Shown here: positions 42,829 through 52,216 of the stretch, piece by piece
Layout of the letters: each line of letters begins with the position of its first letter
How positions within the stretch are numbered: position 1 is the first letter of the stretch
Assembly: GCA_045629285.1 (NCBI GenBank)
Contig: JAZQQY010000047.1
Coordinates: 1-64,000, forward strand
Source of the DNA: UBA1723 sp045629285
Lineage (GTDB): Bacteria > Bacteroidota > Bacteroidia > Bacteroidales > Paludibacteraceae
Direction of reading: 5' to 3'
Length of the DNA: 64,000 bases
Notes under the pieces: model-generated
The model's input: only the letters and a program-made list of their open reading frames with translations
The model's database searches: none
What the model was told of the DNA's origin: nothing
Program-made: the position numbers and the translations under genes

Positions 42829-44106
42829 TTATTTCATCATTCTTCTACTACCGCGTGGAGCCTGAGGGGCAAGTGGATTGTTCTGCATGCTACCACTCTT
42901 CTGCTTCTTAACCTTCTCGCCTACCTGAGCGGAGATAACGACTGTGTCGCCGACTGCTAGACGACCGCCTTTTACTATTGTGTTTACTCCGTCGTTGACG
43001 CCAGTCTCAATGAAGCATGGACGGATAGATTTGCCGTTCTTGACCCATACTTTCTGTCCGTTCTCTCTTCTCTGCTCCATCTCCTCGCGGCTTGGACGCT
43101 CACGCTTCTCTCCGTCGACACCTTCGTGCTTTCTGCCTTCTCTACCTTCCTTCATGCCCTCCTTTGATGGCCTTTCTGGTTTGCCTAGAGCCTCGAATAC
43201 CTCTTCAGAAGGGCGGAAAGACATTGCTGATACAGGGACAAGAATGCCAGACTGAGAATCTGTGAAGATAGTTACGCTTGCTGTCATACCAGGGAATAGC
43301 TTCTCTTCTGGGTTCTCTGCCTTAACGATTACAGTATAAGTAACGACGTTGCTTGTGACCTTTGGCTCAAGACGGATCTCCTTAACCTCTCCGTAGAATG
43401 TCTCGCCCATGTATGAGTCGACTGTAAACTCAACCTTCTGACCAACCTTAACCTGGCCTATGTCAGCCTCGTCGATGTTTGCCTCTACGTGCATGCTCTT
43501 CAAGTCTTTAGCGATCACAAACAAAGTTGGAGTTGAGAATGAAGACGCAACTGTCTGACCCTGCTCAACCTGCTTTGCTAGGATCACACCGTCTATTGGT
43601 GATGTGATGACTGCATATCCAAGGTTAACCTGAGCCTCACGCACGTTTGTATTGGCGTTGTTGAGTGTGTTCTGAGCCTGGATATAAGTGTTAGTTGCTT
43701 CGTCCATAGCCTGTTTTGTAGCTGCACCTGCCTCGAACAATGCCTTTGTACGGTTGTAGTTCTGTGTTGCAAGGTTAAGTGTACTTTCTGCGCTCGACTT
43801 TGACGACTTAGTCTGCTGAAGACGCTCTAGAAGAGTCGATTTGTCTAGTTCAGCCAATACCTGACCTTTCTTTACCTTTGAATTGTAAGTCACGTAAAGC
43901 TTCTCTACTTTACCTGACACCTGAGTACCGACCTCAACCTTGTCTGCTGGCTGTAGATATCCAGTAGCTGACACAGATTTGGAAATAGTACCCTCTTCAA
44001 TCACCTGCGTCTTGAAAGAAACCTCTTTCTTCGACGGCCAGAAGAAGTATAGCAATAGTCCGACGACTAGAGCTATAGCTATGCCTATGCCTATTTTCTT
44101 TGCCAT
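42829..44106 (-). CDS. MacA-like periplasmic adaptor (HlyD family)
   Basis: 425 residues, one N-terminal transmembrane anchor (IGIGIALVVGLLLYFFW). Lipoyl halves 'SGKVEKLYVTYNSKVKKGQV' and 'ITSPIDGVILAKQVEQGQTV' flank a coiled-coil hairpin. A charged insert of about 45 residues with repeated RPS-x-E, near residues 325-370 (for example KPERPSKEGMKEGREGRK), is not usual in MacA. C-terminus GSRRMMK is basic. It bridges the permease and TolC-like protein. Four-base gap to the ATPase. Confidence 0.93.
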   Translation of the reverse strand: MAKKIGIGIAIALVVGLLLYFFWPSKKEVSFKTQVIEEGTISKSVSATGYLQPADKVEVGTQVSGKVEKLYVTYNSKVKKGQVLAELDKSTLLERLQQTKSSKSSAESTLNLATQNYNRTKALFEAGAATKQAMDEATNTYIQAQNTLNNANTNVREAQVNLGYAVITSPIDGVILAKQVEQGQTVASSFSTPTLFVIAKDLKSMHVEANIDEADIGQVKVGQKVEFTVDSYMGETFYGEVKEIRLEPKVTSNVVTYTVIVKAENPEEKLFPGMTASVTIFTDSQSGILVPVSAMSFRPSEEVFEALGKPERPSKEGMKEGREGRKHEGVDGEKRERPSREEMEQRRENGQKVWVKNGKSIRPCFIETGVNDGVNTIVKGGRLAVGDTVVISAQVGEKVKKQKSGSMQNNPLAPQAPRGSRRMMK

Positions 44107-44117
44107 TGTATTTTGTT

Positions 44118-45467
44118 TTATTTTTTATCGTTATTAATTCTTACTGCCTCATACTTGATAGGGTAGTCCATGTAGACATCCAAAATCTTACGTTCTAGGA
44201 TGAATGAGTATTTAGATCTCACATAATCAGTAAGATAGTTGATGTAGTTGTTCTGCTGCTGCAATAGATCCACACTTGTGATGGTTCCGTATTTGAACTT
44301 CATGTTGTATGCATCGTATACAGATTTGTATGCTTTCGCACGCTTCTCGTTTGTCTTGAACTTACGATATGCAAGGTCGACGTTAGCGCACTCCACAGCT
44401 ACTGTCTGGCGAAGTTTCAACTCAGTCTCCTGCATGTCGACTTCTGCCATCTTAGTCTGAATCTCGTTCATCTTTAGAGATGTCTTTGTTTTTCCTCTAT
44501 CATAGATCGGAACTGACATCGATACTCCAATGTTTTGGCTGAAACGATCTACAAGCTGGTTGCCGAAATCGTCAAAATTTCTGTGACCTGTGCTGACACC
44601 TGCGCTAGCCGAAACCGTAGGACGTCTTCCGGCACGTGTGATCTCCTCATTGATTCTCTGGATGTCAATATTGGCTTTTGCCAAAATCATATCTGGATAT
44701 GTGTCAAGTGTACGCTGAATAGCAGTTTCGACGCTTGGCAACTCTGCCAAAGCATCCATATCTGTAGTGTCTGGATAGACTAGAGTAAGCTCGGCATTAG
44801 GATCCATTGATAGTGCAAGCTTAAGATTAAGCAATGCGTTGTCACGATTGATCTGGCTGTTGAGCAGATTGCACTCGTCGTTAGTGTATTGAGCCTGAAG
44901 AATCAAGTAGTCGCTCTCCAAGATAGTTCCGACCTTATATTTCTCTTCGCCCTGTCGAAGCTGTTCTTCACTTGTCTCAAGAATCACTTTCTGGTAGCGA
45001 AGTAACTCCTCAGAGGAAAGCGCATTTAGAAAGTACTGAAGAATCTTGATGATTAGGTTGTGGTCGTATTGATCGGTACGGACTACAGCATTTTCAGCCT
45101 CAAGTCGACTCTTCTCAATGTTGTTCTTGATTGCACCTCCTTGATATAAGGTAACTCCGGCATTGACTCCGATGTTTCCGCCAAGGTTTACATCGCTCTC
45201 ACGTCCTGAATGGGAAAGCGACTCGGATATCGAACCGCTCACTTGTGGCTTACGGTTGTTCTTTGCCTGCTCGTAGGAATATTCGCTTACTTTTTCAGTC
45301 AGTTTCATGTTTTGGCGTTCAAGGCTGTTGCCAAACGCATATTCGATACACTGCTCGAGAGTCAGGTTGTATCGGTCGTTTTGTGGCGCCACACTGCCTT
45401 CGTTCTGCGAGAATCCTGCACAACAAAGAAGAGAAGCCATTGCCAGTGTAAATATTTTCTTTTTCAT
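44118..45467 (-). CDS. TolC-family outer membrane efflux protein
   Basis: 449 residues from the ATG at 45467, which starts a signal peptide (MASLLCCAGFSQ); the further upstream frame is leader. Two OEP repeats: 'LTLEQCIEYAFGNSLERQNM' with long helical hairpins, then 'SVETAIQRTLDTYPDMILAK'. It forms the trimeric outer-membrane duct of the efflux system. First gene of the four-gene unit, with a good promoter upstream. Confidence 0.94.
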   Translation of the reverse strand: MKKKIFTLAMASLLCCAGFSQNEGSVAPQNDRYNLTLEQCIEYAFGNSLERQNMKLTEKVSEYSYEQAKNNRKPQVSGSISESLSHSGRESDVNLGGNIGVNAGVTLYQGGAIKNNIEKSRLEAENAVVRTDQYDHNLIIKILQYFLNALSSEELLRYQKVILETSEEQLRQGEEKYKVGTILESDYLILQAQYTNDECNLLNSQINRDNALLNLKLALSMDPNAELTLVYPDTTDMDALAELPSVETAIQRTLDTYPDMILAKANIDIQRINEEITRAGRRPTVSASAGVSTGHRNFDDFGNQLVDRFSQNIGVSMSVPIYDRGKTKTSLKMNEIQTKMAEVDMQETELKLRQTVAVECANVDLAYRKFKTNEKRAKAYKSVYDAYNMKFKYGTITSVDLLQQQNNYINYLTDYVRSKYSFILERKILDVYMDYPIKYEAVRINNDKK

Positions 45468-45489
45468 ATATTTGCCATCTATAATACTG

Positions 45490-45519
45490 CAAATATACAT
45501 TTTCTGATGGGTTTTCAAA
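45490..45519 (-). promoter_or_regulatory. Promoter of the TolC-MacA-MacB operon
   Basis: On the minus strand TTTG (45519-45516) is followed after 18 bases by TATATTTG (45497-45490). Both boxes match the Bacteroidetes consensus; 22 bases to the start codon. Confidence 0.8.
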
Positions 45520-45602
45520 CAATATTTCATATTATTTGCTGTTTACAACCTTTTTCAACCACAATTCATTGTTTACTTGCGAAAGGTTTAAGCAGATGAT
45601 TA

Positions 45603-46859
45603 TCATTTGTATCCTCTCAACATTGCATCTCTTCTTCTGACTCTTTTCTTCTTGTGAGGACGTTCATGTTTGTAGGCTCTGAACCCGTAGCAGATTCCAA
45701 CTGTATAGTACAGATCGCTCAGAAAAATAGGATCGTCTATGATATTATGCCAGTTTGTAGTGCAAAATATCGATATCAAATGGTGCTCACGTTGCCAAAT
45801 CCAACTTGTTTTTGCTACGGCTCCGAATTGAGCCTCGGTGTCATATTTGACAAGTTCTTCTGGTTGTGGCGCTATTGATGTCTGTCTCATGATTGTCATA
45901 TCTGGGATTAATGAGATATGGAATAGCGTTTTTTTCTTTGTCACGAAATTATGGGCATATCCGGCACTCAAGCTAAATCCGGAATAGGTGATTCTTGAGG
46001 GGATCTTGATCTCTTCATCTCCAGAATAAAATTTTGGAAACTTTTCAGTGTTTGCTTCCATGTGTATGCCGTTTGTCAAAAATCCAAATATTGGACTTCC
46101 TGCACTTTTTTCTTGTCTCATGCTATGTGAAAAAGCGGCATTGTATGAAAATTTACGATTGAATAGTACATAGTAAGCGCCTAATTGAGCACGGGTCAGG
46201 AATACGTCTTCGTTACGAAGGTCGGTATGTATCTTGTTGAATTTGATATTATTGCTTTTGATTATGTTGGCACTGACGCTGGCTCCCCATTTGTCGCCAT
46301 AATATGAGAAGCTATATTCTGCGTTATAGTAATTTTTATTCTTACCTAAGTTCTTGAAGTCGTAACTGAATCCCCAACCGAAATTTCTATATCCCAACCA
46401 AATGCCTGGCTTGATAATCTTGTCCGACGAAATAACGCAGTGGTCGGGTATCGTGTCCGAGTTTGTTTCCCAGCTGAAAAATGTATGACCTCCATAAACA
46501 GTTTGGCTGAGGTTCACTCTAAGACCATAGTCGTTAGTCGTTATGTAGTTTGTGTCGACTGAGGTCTTCAACAGACGCGTGATTACCCTGTCGATGATAT
46601 TTTTCTCCTCTTCGTATTCGTTGATATAAATGTAATCTTCTATAAAGTCGTTGTCGTTGAAATGGAAATTGTCGGTATCTCTTTCGTGTGATATTTTGGA
46701 GTCGCGAATCAAATAGTGCGCATTGATTATCGTATCTGAGATTAGGGAGTCTGTCTGGATACTGTCTGATATTTCAGTCGAGTCAACAACGGTCTCGGCC
46801 ATTCCCATGAAGGGAACGACCAAAACTATCAGTATGGCAAGCAGACGAGTCGGCTTCAT
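45603..46859 (-). CDS. DUF4421 outer-membrane beta-barrel protein
   Basis: 418 residues with a signal peptide (LVVPFMGMAE). After an acidic linker come alternating beta strands ending in aromatic residues: 'YGLRVNLSQTVYGGHTFFSW', 'GIWLGYRNFGWGFSYDFKNL', then further strands through 'YTVGICYGFRAYKHERPHKK'. This is the DUF4421 pattern of Bacteroidetes; activity unknown. The basic C-terminus (KKKRVRRRD) would be periplasmic. It follows the MscS gene by 18 bases. Confidence 0.85.
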   Translation of the reverse strand: MKPTRLLAILIVLVVPFMGMAETVVDSTEISDSIQTDSLISDTIINAHYLIRDSKISHERDTDNFHFNDNDFIEDYIYINEYEEEKNIIDRVITRLLKTSVDTNYITTNDYGLRVNLSQTVYGGHTFFSWETNSDTIPDHCVISSDKIIKPGIWLGYRNFGWGFSYDFKNLGKNKNYYNAEYSFSYYGDKWGASVSANIIKSNNIKFNKIHTDLRNEDVFLTRAQLGAYYVLFNRKFSYNAAFSHSMRQEKSAGSPIFGFLTNGIHMEANTEKFPKFYSGDEEIKIPSRITYSGFSLSAGYAHNFVTKKKTLFHISLIPDMTIMRQTSIAPQPEELVKYDTEAQFGAVAKTSWIWQREHHLISIFCTTNWHNIIDDPIFLSDLYYTVGICYGFRAYKHERPHKKKRVRRRDAMLRGYK

Positions 46860-46877
46860 TTGCGAGTCGGCTTCTTA

Positions 46878-49748
46878 TTAAATGTATTTCTCTGTTGGTG
46901 CAGATGAATTATTTTTTTCCGGCTGATCAGTGATGATATGAAGATCACGTTGAGGGAATGGTATCGTAATGTTATTCTCGTTCAACGTGTTGTAGATCAA
47001 CTCTTTTGCTCTAGAGACGATCACAAATTTATTTTCAACCAAAATCCACATGACAACGTAAAGGTTGACAGAACTGTCTCCGAAATCGTTGAAGTATACG
47101 CTGATTGCTTTTTCTGGATCGATATTTGCTTTTCTGTTTGTGTTCTCAGATCTCATCACTACAAGCTTGTCCTCTATGATCTTTCTGACTTTTTCGACAT
47201 TTGTTCCGTAAGCGACTCCGACTGGAAGCTTGACCAACTCATAGCCGTGGTTACGAGTAAGGTTCTTGAATGTCTTGGTGAACAAAGTTGAATTCAAGAA
47301 TGCGATCACACATCCGTCAAGTGTGATAATCTGAGTACTCTGATATGTGATGGATTCTACTTTGCCGCGAATTCCGTCACACTCGATGAAATCACCTACG
47401 CGCACTCTACCTGTCATAAGTGAGATTCCGTAGAAGAAGTTGTTGAGCATATCACGCATGGCGAATCCGAGACCGGTTGCAAGACCGGCAGTCACGATTG
47501 AAATACCACTCTTCGGAACCTGTAGCAGGAACAAGATAAAGATTATGTAGATTCCCCATACCACAATGGATATCAAGTTGTTGGCAAGAGTTATGTTTGC
47601 TCTCTCTATCTCGTGAAGCTTCTTGTTCTTCAACTTCCAATGCTTGTAGATAGAGCGGATAAGGTAAGCGGAGAATTTAAATATGAAGTAGAACTCCATT
47701 ACGACCACCAACTTGAACAGAGACAATTGACACAAACCTTCGATGTCAAGGAAATTAGTGAAGAAGATATCCTTACACATTGCAGTCAAATCGAAGATGT
47801 CTGTCGCAATATAGATGCAGAGCAAGAATGAAAGCACTGCACACACAGGGATGACACACTGAGTAGCGAGGTCGCAGAACCAAGTGTGGGTAATGTTGTC
47901 GCCGGCATTATTCTGAAGCTCGTTGACCTTTTTCTTCAAAAGCTTAGCGTAATCGTTGGAGTTCTCTCTGTTGTGTCCCTCCTTTGCAAGTATACGTGGA
48001 GCAACCTTCTTGTACTCGTATTCCTTCATATACTCGGACGCAAATGTCAGAGCCTGGATGCATGTCAATTGAACCAACCACCATATAAATACCTCTACTG
48101 CCAACAATGCATATCCAAGCCAAGCCATTACGCAGGCAACTGTCATTATGCTAAGAGATATCCAAGCGTAGATTTCATCGTATTTAGGGACATTGGCATG
48201 ATGTGCCTTTACCGATTTGAATCCCCAGATTGTGAAGATGATCAGCATCGGAGGAAACAATATTGTCACTAGATTGTTAGGGACAAACATTATTCGGAAG
48301 ATGATGATTACCAGACCCATCATAAGGATAGGGAAGTAGCAGGAGAATGCACTTTTGATCTGTCTTGCACTTGTTCGGTAGACAAGAGAAAGGGTGATAG
48401 CGGCAATCAACAGCACATATTCGATCAGACGTGAACAAGCCATTGTGAAAAAATTCTGCGACATCACCAATTTGACCAGTGAAAGGAGCACTATGAATAG
48501 CACGCAAGTTATTGTGATTGCGTAATATGGAGAGTATACGGCGTCTACATGTCTGAATTTGCTGTAGATTATAATGCCTCCTTTCGCGCAAAGTGCTGAG
48601 AGCACAAAGAATGCTAGGATAAAGATGATGAATCCGAAGATTGTTGGACCACGCCAATCAGAAGGTACATTGGAGTTGTCGTCGCCATACTTATCCATTA
48701 TATCGTTGTATGCGATATCTAGATACTTCGGAAGGTTTTGCAGAATAGTGAAATAATTGATTCCTCCGTTAGTGAAGATGTTCTGCTGAATGGCTTCGTA
48801 TCTGCTTAGGGCATAGTCGTTTACAGCCTTAAGACGAGTGTCTACACGTTCATAAATCTTACTGTCTTTGATGATGTAGTCTCTCGCTGCGATAAAGTCG
48901 GCAAGTATTTTCTTTGAAAGAGCGATGCAGGAATCGCGTTCAATCTGATTTTCTGGAGAAAGCGTGAATTGCTTCATCTCTCCTGAGAAGAAACGTTTAG
49001 CTGTTTTAGGTGCAGTCGGCATCTTCAGTGTGTCGATCGGCGACTTTGCAATAGAGTCCTCCGACAACTCTTTTGTGATTTCTCTGGCTTTTGCGAGCAT
49101 CAAGCTATCACGCTTAGCTTCAGCGACTTTTACAGCTTCCTCTGCTGATGTTGTAGCTGTGTCGCCACCTAGTTGTTTTCCGAAGATATTGATTCCAACG
49201 CCCTTCTTTGTCGTGTCGCCCTGCTGCTTTCCGTATTTTTCAGCTTCGTATGCGGCATTGGCTATTTCAATCTGTCTTTTTACCGAATCCTCCTTCATTC
49301 TGACGACGCGTAGACTGTCGCGGTTGTACTTTCTCTTCATTGGAGGAATGTTTTCCAACGACTCGATCAAAAGAGTATAACGTTTGATTTCATTATCAAG
49401 TTTTTTGATGATGATATCGAAAGGCATTCTCTTCTCCTTGAATTCACGGTACAGTCTTGTCGCTTCATGACAAGCGTATGCCATGTCGAAGATGAAATCC
49501 TCTTTCTGGCTGTAAAGCATCAATGATATTTTTTCACTCTCTTGTAGAGTCTTGATGATGTTTTGATGCTGCATTTTGTTGAGGGTGTCATATTTGGCCC
49601 TCATTTTAGTCTCTTCCTTATATGTGGTTTCAAGTTCTCCCTTGAGCACACTGACGGTTTGCCCTAGATTCTGCTCGTTAAGTACGGCAAAAAGTTGAGT
49701 GGAAAAAGTAAATATCAGTGCAAAAACGCAAATTAGTCTATTCCTCAT
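46878..49748 (-). CDS. Large MscS-family mechanosensitive channel
   Basis: 956 residues. A signal peptide (STQLFAV) is followed by a periplasmic coiled coil of some 340 residues, then about eleven membrane segments. The conserved pore helix and core read 'GISIVTAGLATGLGFAMRDM' then 'LNNFFYGISLMTGRVRVGDF', with the beta domain 'IECDGIRGKVESITYQSTQI'. It resembles the long MscK/MscM channels that release solutes upon hypo-osmotic shock. Inner membrane. A minus-strand -7 element (TAATTTTG at 49772-49779) sits upstream. Operon with the DUF4421 gene. Confidence 0.92.
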   Translation of the reverse strand: MRNRLICVFALIFTFSTQLFAVLNEQNLGQTVSVLKGELETTYKEETKMRAKYDTLNKMQHQNIIKTLQESEKISLMLYSQKEDFIFDMAYACHEATRLYREFKEKRMPFDIIIKKLDNEIKRYTLLIESLENIPPMKRKYNRDSLRVVRMKEDSVKRQIEIANAAYEAEKYGKQQGDTTKKGVGINIFGKQLGGDTATTSAEEAVKVAEAKRDSLMLAKAREITKELSEDSIAKSPIDTLKMPTAPKTAKRFFSGEMKQFTLSPENQIERDSCIALSKKILADFIAARDYIIKDSKIYERVDTRLKAVNDYALSRYEAIQQNIFTNGGINYFTILQNLPKYLDIAYNDIMDKYGDDNSNVPSDWRGPTIFGFIIFILAFFVLSALCAKGGIIIYSKFRHVDAVYSPYYAITITCVLFIVLLSLVKLVMSQNFFTMACSRLIEYVLLIAAITLSLVYRTSARQIKSAFSCYFPILMMGLVIIIFRIMFVPNNLVTILFPPMLIIFTIWGFKSVKAHHANVPKYDEIYAWISLSIMTVACVMAWLGYALLAVEVFIWWLVQLTCIQALTFASEYMKEYEYKKVAPRILAKEGHNRENSNDYAKLLKKKVNELQNNAGDNITHTWFCDLATQCVIPVCAVLSFLLCIYIATDIFDLTAMCKDIFFTNFLDIEGLCQLSLFKLVVVMEFYFIFKFSAYLIRSIYKHWKLKNKKLHEIERANITLANNLISIVVWGIYIIFILFLLQVPKSGISIVTAGLATGLGFAMRDMLNNFFYGISLMTGRVRVGDFIECDGIRGKVESITYQSTQIITLDGCVIAFLNSTLFTKTFKNLTRNHGYELVKLPVGVAYGTNVEKVRKIIEDKLVVMRSENTNRKANIDPEKAISVYFNDFGDSSVNLYVVMWILVENKFVIVSRAKELIYNTLNENNITIPFPQRDLHIITDQPEKNNSSAPTEKYI

Positions 49749-49771
49749 GTTATTGTTTGTATTCGACGATG

Positions 49772-49779
49772 CAAAATTA
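49772..49779 (-). promoter_or_regulatory. -7 promoter element of the MscS-DUF4421 operon
   Basis: Reads TAATTTTG on the minus strand, 24 bases before the start codon. No TTTG at the -33 distance. Confidence 0.55.
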
Positions 49780-49893
49780 GTTAATTTTAGTTTTTTATAA
49801 GAAAAACGAGTGAAGATTGTTAAAAATTGTGTTTGAGAGCATGAATCATATTTTTTTGCGCTATTGTCGTGGAAATTGTTACAAATGTATTTA

Positions 49894-49901
49894 TATATTT
49901 G
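49894..49901 (+). promoter_or_regulatory. -7 promoter element of the first GH9 gene
   Basis: TATATTTG, a full match to TAnnTTTG. A TTG at 49876-49878 lies 15 bases upstream, short for the -33 box. Leader about 80 bases. Confidence 0.65.
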
Positions 49902-49985
49902 CTTCGCATGATTTGGATGTTTGGTTCCCCAATATGATGCGAATGTTAGAATAAGTGAACCATAAAAGGATTTGTTGTTAATATT

Positions 49986-51686
49986 ATGGATTTTAAGAAG
50001 TTTTTACTTTCTGCTTCGATAGCAATGCCGTTTGGTGCGATGGCTGAGGTAGGTTTGCAGGCAAACCAGATCGGATATCCAGCGCAGTCAGTGAAGCAGG
50101 CGATGATTTGTAATTCTACCGTTTCAGAGTATTCTATTGTTGATGCGAAGTCAGGTACAGTTGTTTATAAAGATTCACTTCCAAAGTCAAAATCGTGGAG
50201 AGCATCTGGAGATAATGTAACTTGGGCAGATTTCACAAAGTTTTCTATCCCTGGAGAGTATAAGTTGAAAATAGGTGCTTTTGAGTCGGCTCCTTTCCTT
50301 GTACAGGCCAACGGTCATGTATATGATGATGTTTTGATTCAAACACTTAAGGGATTCTACTTCTGGCGTTGTAGTACTCCAATCGAAAGTAAGTTTGCCA
50401 AGTTCAAGGGTGTAGATTACTCACGTAAGGCAGGTCACCCAGACGATAAGGTAACAGTTTATACAGTAGGTAAGGGTGCTAAGGTACATAGAGATGCACG
50501 TGGTGGTTGGTACGATGCCGGTGATTACGGCAAGTACACTGTAAATGCAGCTATCACTCTTCATACTTTGCTTACTGCATACCAGTTGAACCCAGAATAC
50601 TTTAATAAGTTGGATTTGAATATCCCAGAGAGTGGCAACCATACAGCCGACATTCTTAACGAGTGTATGTATGAGTTGAAGTGGATGCTTTCTATGCAGG
50701 ATGAGTCGGACGGTTCTGTCTTCAACAAGGTTACTACAATGAAGTTCCCTGACATGATCATGCCAGCAGACGATAAGAAGGAGCGTTTCTTGATCGGTAA
50801 GACAATGGACTGTGCTTACGACTTCGCTGCAACTATGGCTTTGGCATCTCGTGTTTACAAGAACAATACAGACTACCCTGACTTCTCGGCAAAGGCTTTG
50901 GCTGCTGCAAAGAAGGCATACGATTGGGCATCTTCTCAGCGTCACTACTCAATGTTCCAGAACCCATCAGAATGTAACACTGGTTCATACGCATCAAGTG
51001 AAGTGAAGGATGAGCAGTTCTGGGCAGCTTCTGAGCTTTTGATCTGTACAGGCGACGCTAAGTATATTACTCCTCTTAAGTTCAACCAATACTTCACAGT
51101 TCCTTTCTGGGGTGATGTTAGTACACTTGGTTTGATTTCAATGATGCTTAACGAGGACGCTCTTCAGGAGAAAGTTGATGTTAAGACTGTAGAGAAGAAG
51201 TTCAAGGAACTTGCGGACGACCTTCTTTCGATCTACAACGAGAGCCCAGGTCGTGTTCCATTGAGAGAGTACTTCTGGGGGTCTAACGGTCAGGTTGTAA
51301 ACTCAGGTATGGTACTAGCAATGGCTAGCAAGAAATTGAATTCAGAGAAGTATCTGTCTGCAGCTCAGTACTGTCTTGACTATGTGCTAGGAGCAAACGC
51401 AACTGGTTACTGCTTCGTTACAGGATTCGGTACTAAGTCGCCAATTAACATCCACGACCGTAGATGTGTTGCCGATGGCTTGAATACTCCAATCCCTGGA
51501 TATATGGTAGGTGGTCCTTCACTTGACCAGACATCTGACTGTGGTAACAGTTCTTACCCAACAGTTAAGTATCCGGCTAAGACATACCTAGATATGTCAT
51601 GTAGTTACTCTACTAATGAGATCGCACTTAACTGGAATGCTCCACTTGTGTCGTTGATCTCTCAGATTGTAAACGCATACAAATAA
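49986..51686 (+). CDS. GH9 cellulase with N-terminal Ig-like domain
   Basis: 566 residues. Signal peptide to about residue 20 (FGAMA). Residues 21-107 are the CelD_N-like immunoglobulin domain (VGLQANQIGYPAQSVKQAMI). The (alpha/alpha)6 GH9 domain runs from about 115 to 566: GGWYDAGDYGKYTVN has Asp177/Asp180, the nucleophilic-water base site, and STNEIALNWNAPL has the acid Glu545. Inverting endo- or exo-beta-1,4-glucanase on cellulose or cello-oligosaccharides. There is no T9SS sorting domain, in contrast to the second GH9 at 62108, so it is probably periplasmic. Single gene. Confidence 0.94.
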   Translation: MDFKKFLLSASIAMPFGAMAEVGLQANQIGYPAQSVKQAMICNSTVSEYSIVDAKSGTVVYKDSLPKSKSWRASGDNVTWADFTKFSIPGEYKLKIGAFESAPFLVQANGHVYDDVLIQTLKGFYFWRCSTPIESKFAKFKGVDYSRKAGHPDDKVTVYTVGKGAKVHRDARGGWYDAGDYGKYTVNAAITLHTLLTAYQLNPEYFNKLDLNIPESGNHTADILNECMYELKWMLSMQDESDGSVFNKVTTMKFPDMIMPADDKKERFLIGKTMDCAYDFAATMALASRVYKNNTDYPDFSAKALAAAKKAYDWASSQRHYSMFQNPSECNTGSYASSEVKDEQFWAASELLICTGDAKYITPLKFNQYFTVPFWGDVSTLGLISMMLNEDALQEKVDVKTVEKKFKELADDLLSIYNESPGRVPLREYFWGSNGQVVNSGMVLAMASKKLNSEKYLSAAQYCLDYVLGANATGYCFVTGFGTKSPINIHDRRCVADGLNTPIPGYMVGGPSLDQTSDCGNSSYPTVKYPAKTYLDMSCSYSTNEIALNWNAPLVSLISQIVNAYK

Positions 51687-51710
51687 GAGGTATTTCTAAA
51701 ACAAAATAAA

Positions 51711-51736
51711 GGGAGACGCGAGCATTTGCGGCTCCC
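51711..51736 (+). terminator. Terminator of the first GH9 gene
   Basis: Arms 51711-51719 and 51728-51736 form 9 positions with one mismatch, then TTTT. 25 bases after the stop codon. Its core gagacgcg resembles the gagacg family. Confidence 0.7.
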
Positions 51737-51753
51737 TTTTCTTATTTGACACT

Positions 51754-52215
51754 ATGGAACAGCAAGTTGAAAAACCGATAGAGAGAAGCGAATTGCGTCG
51801 TATGTTGGGAAGGGTATTCTATATCATGAAACGACGCTTGAAATGGATATTCTCGTCGACAAAATTTGCGAAAGTATCACCCGAAAAAGTTGGCGATGTG
51901 GTGTTTGAGCATAAGTCGACGTTGCTTCGTAAGCTGAAGGACGTAGAGATGTATCTCCAGTATAATAAGATAACTAACCTTAGAATCGCCATAAGCCATA
52001 TCGATGGTGTGGTAATCCGTCCTGGAGAGACGTTTTCCATCTGGCGTATGGTTGGTTGCCCGTCAACGAGAAAAGGGTATAAGACAGGAATGATGATTCA
52101 CAACGGAAAGTACAACATTACATCTGCAACTGTGAATACTGTTAGTCCGATAAGGAAAGACATGAGTTATGGATTAATAACGTCTCCCGAAAATTCGGAA
52201 GACGTTGATGTGTGA
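51754..52215 (+). pseudogene. C-terminally truncated VanW family protein
   Basis: 153 residues. Residues 1-120 match the start of VanW-like proteins: 'NLRIAISHIDGVVIRPGETF' followed by SIWRMVGCPSTRKGYKTG. Full proteins are about 270 residues and continue with a G-G-G-L-C-Q-type motif and 'ERHxHSxD'; here homology stops near residue 120 and is replaced by 33 residues of unrelated sequence (ITSATVNTVSPIRKDMSYG). So it is very likely a broken gene. The end lies 1 base before the stop of the opposing metallo-hydrolase gene, where a deletion could have joined the two. Confidence 0.75.
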
Positions 52216-52216
52216 A

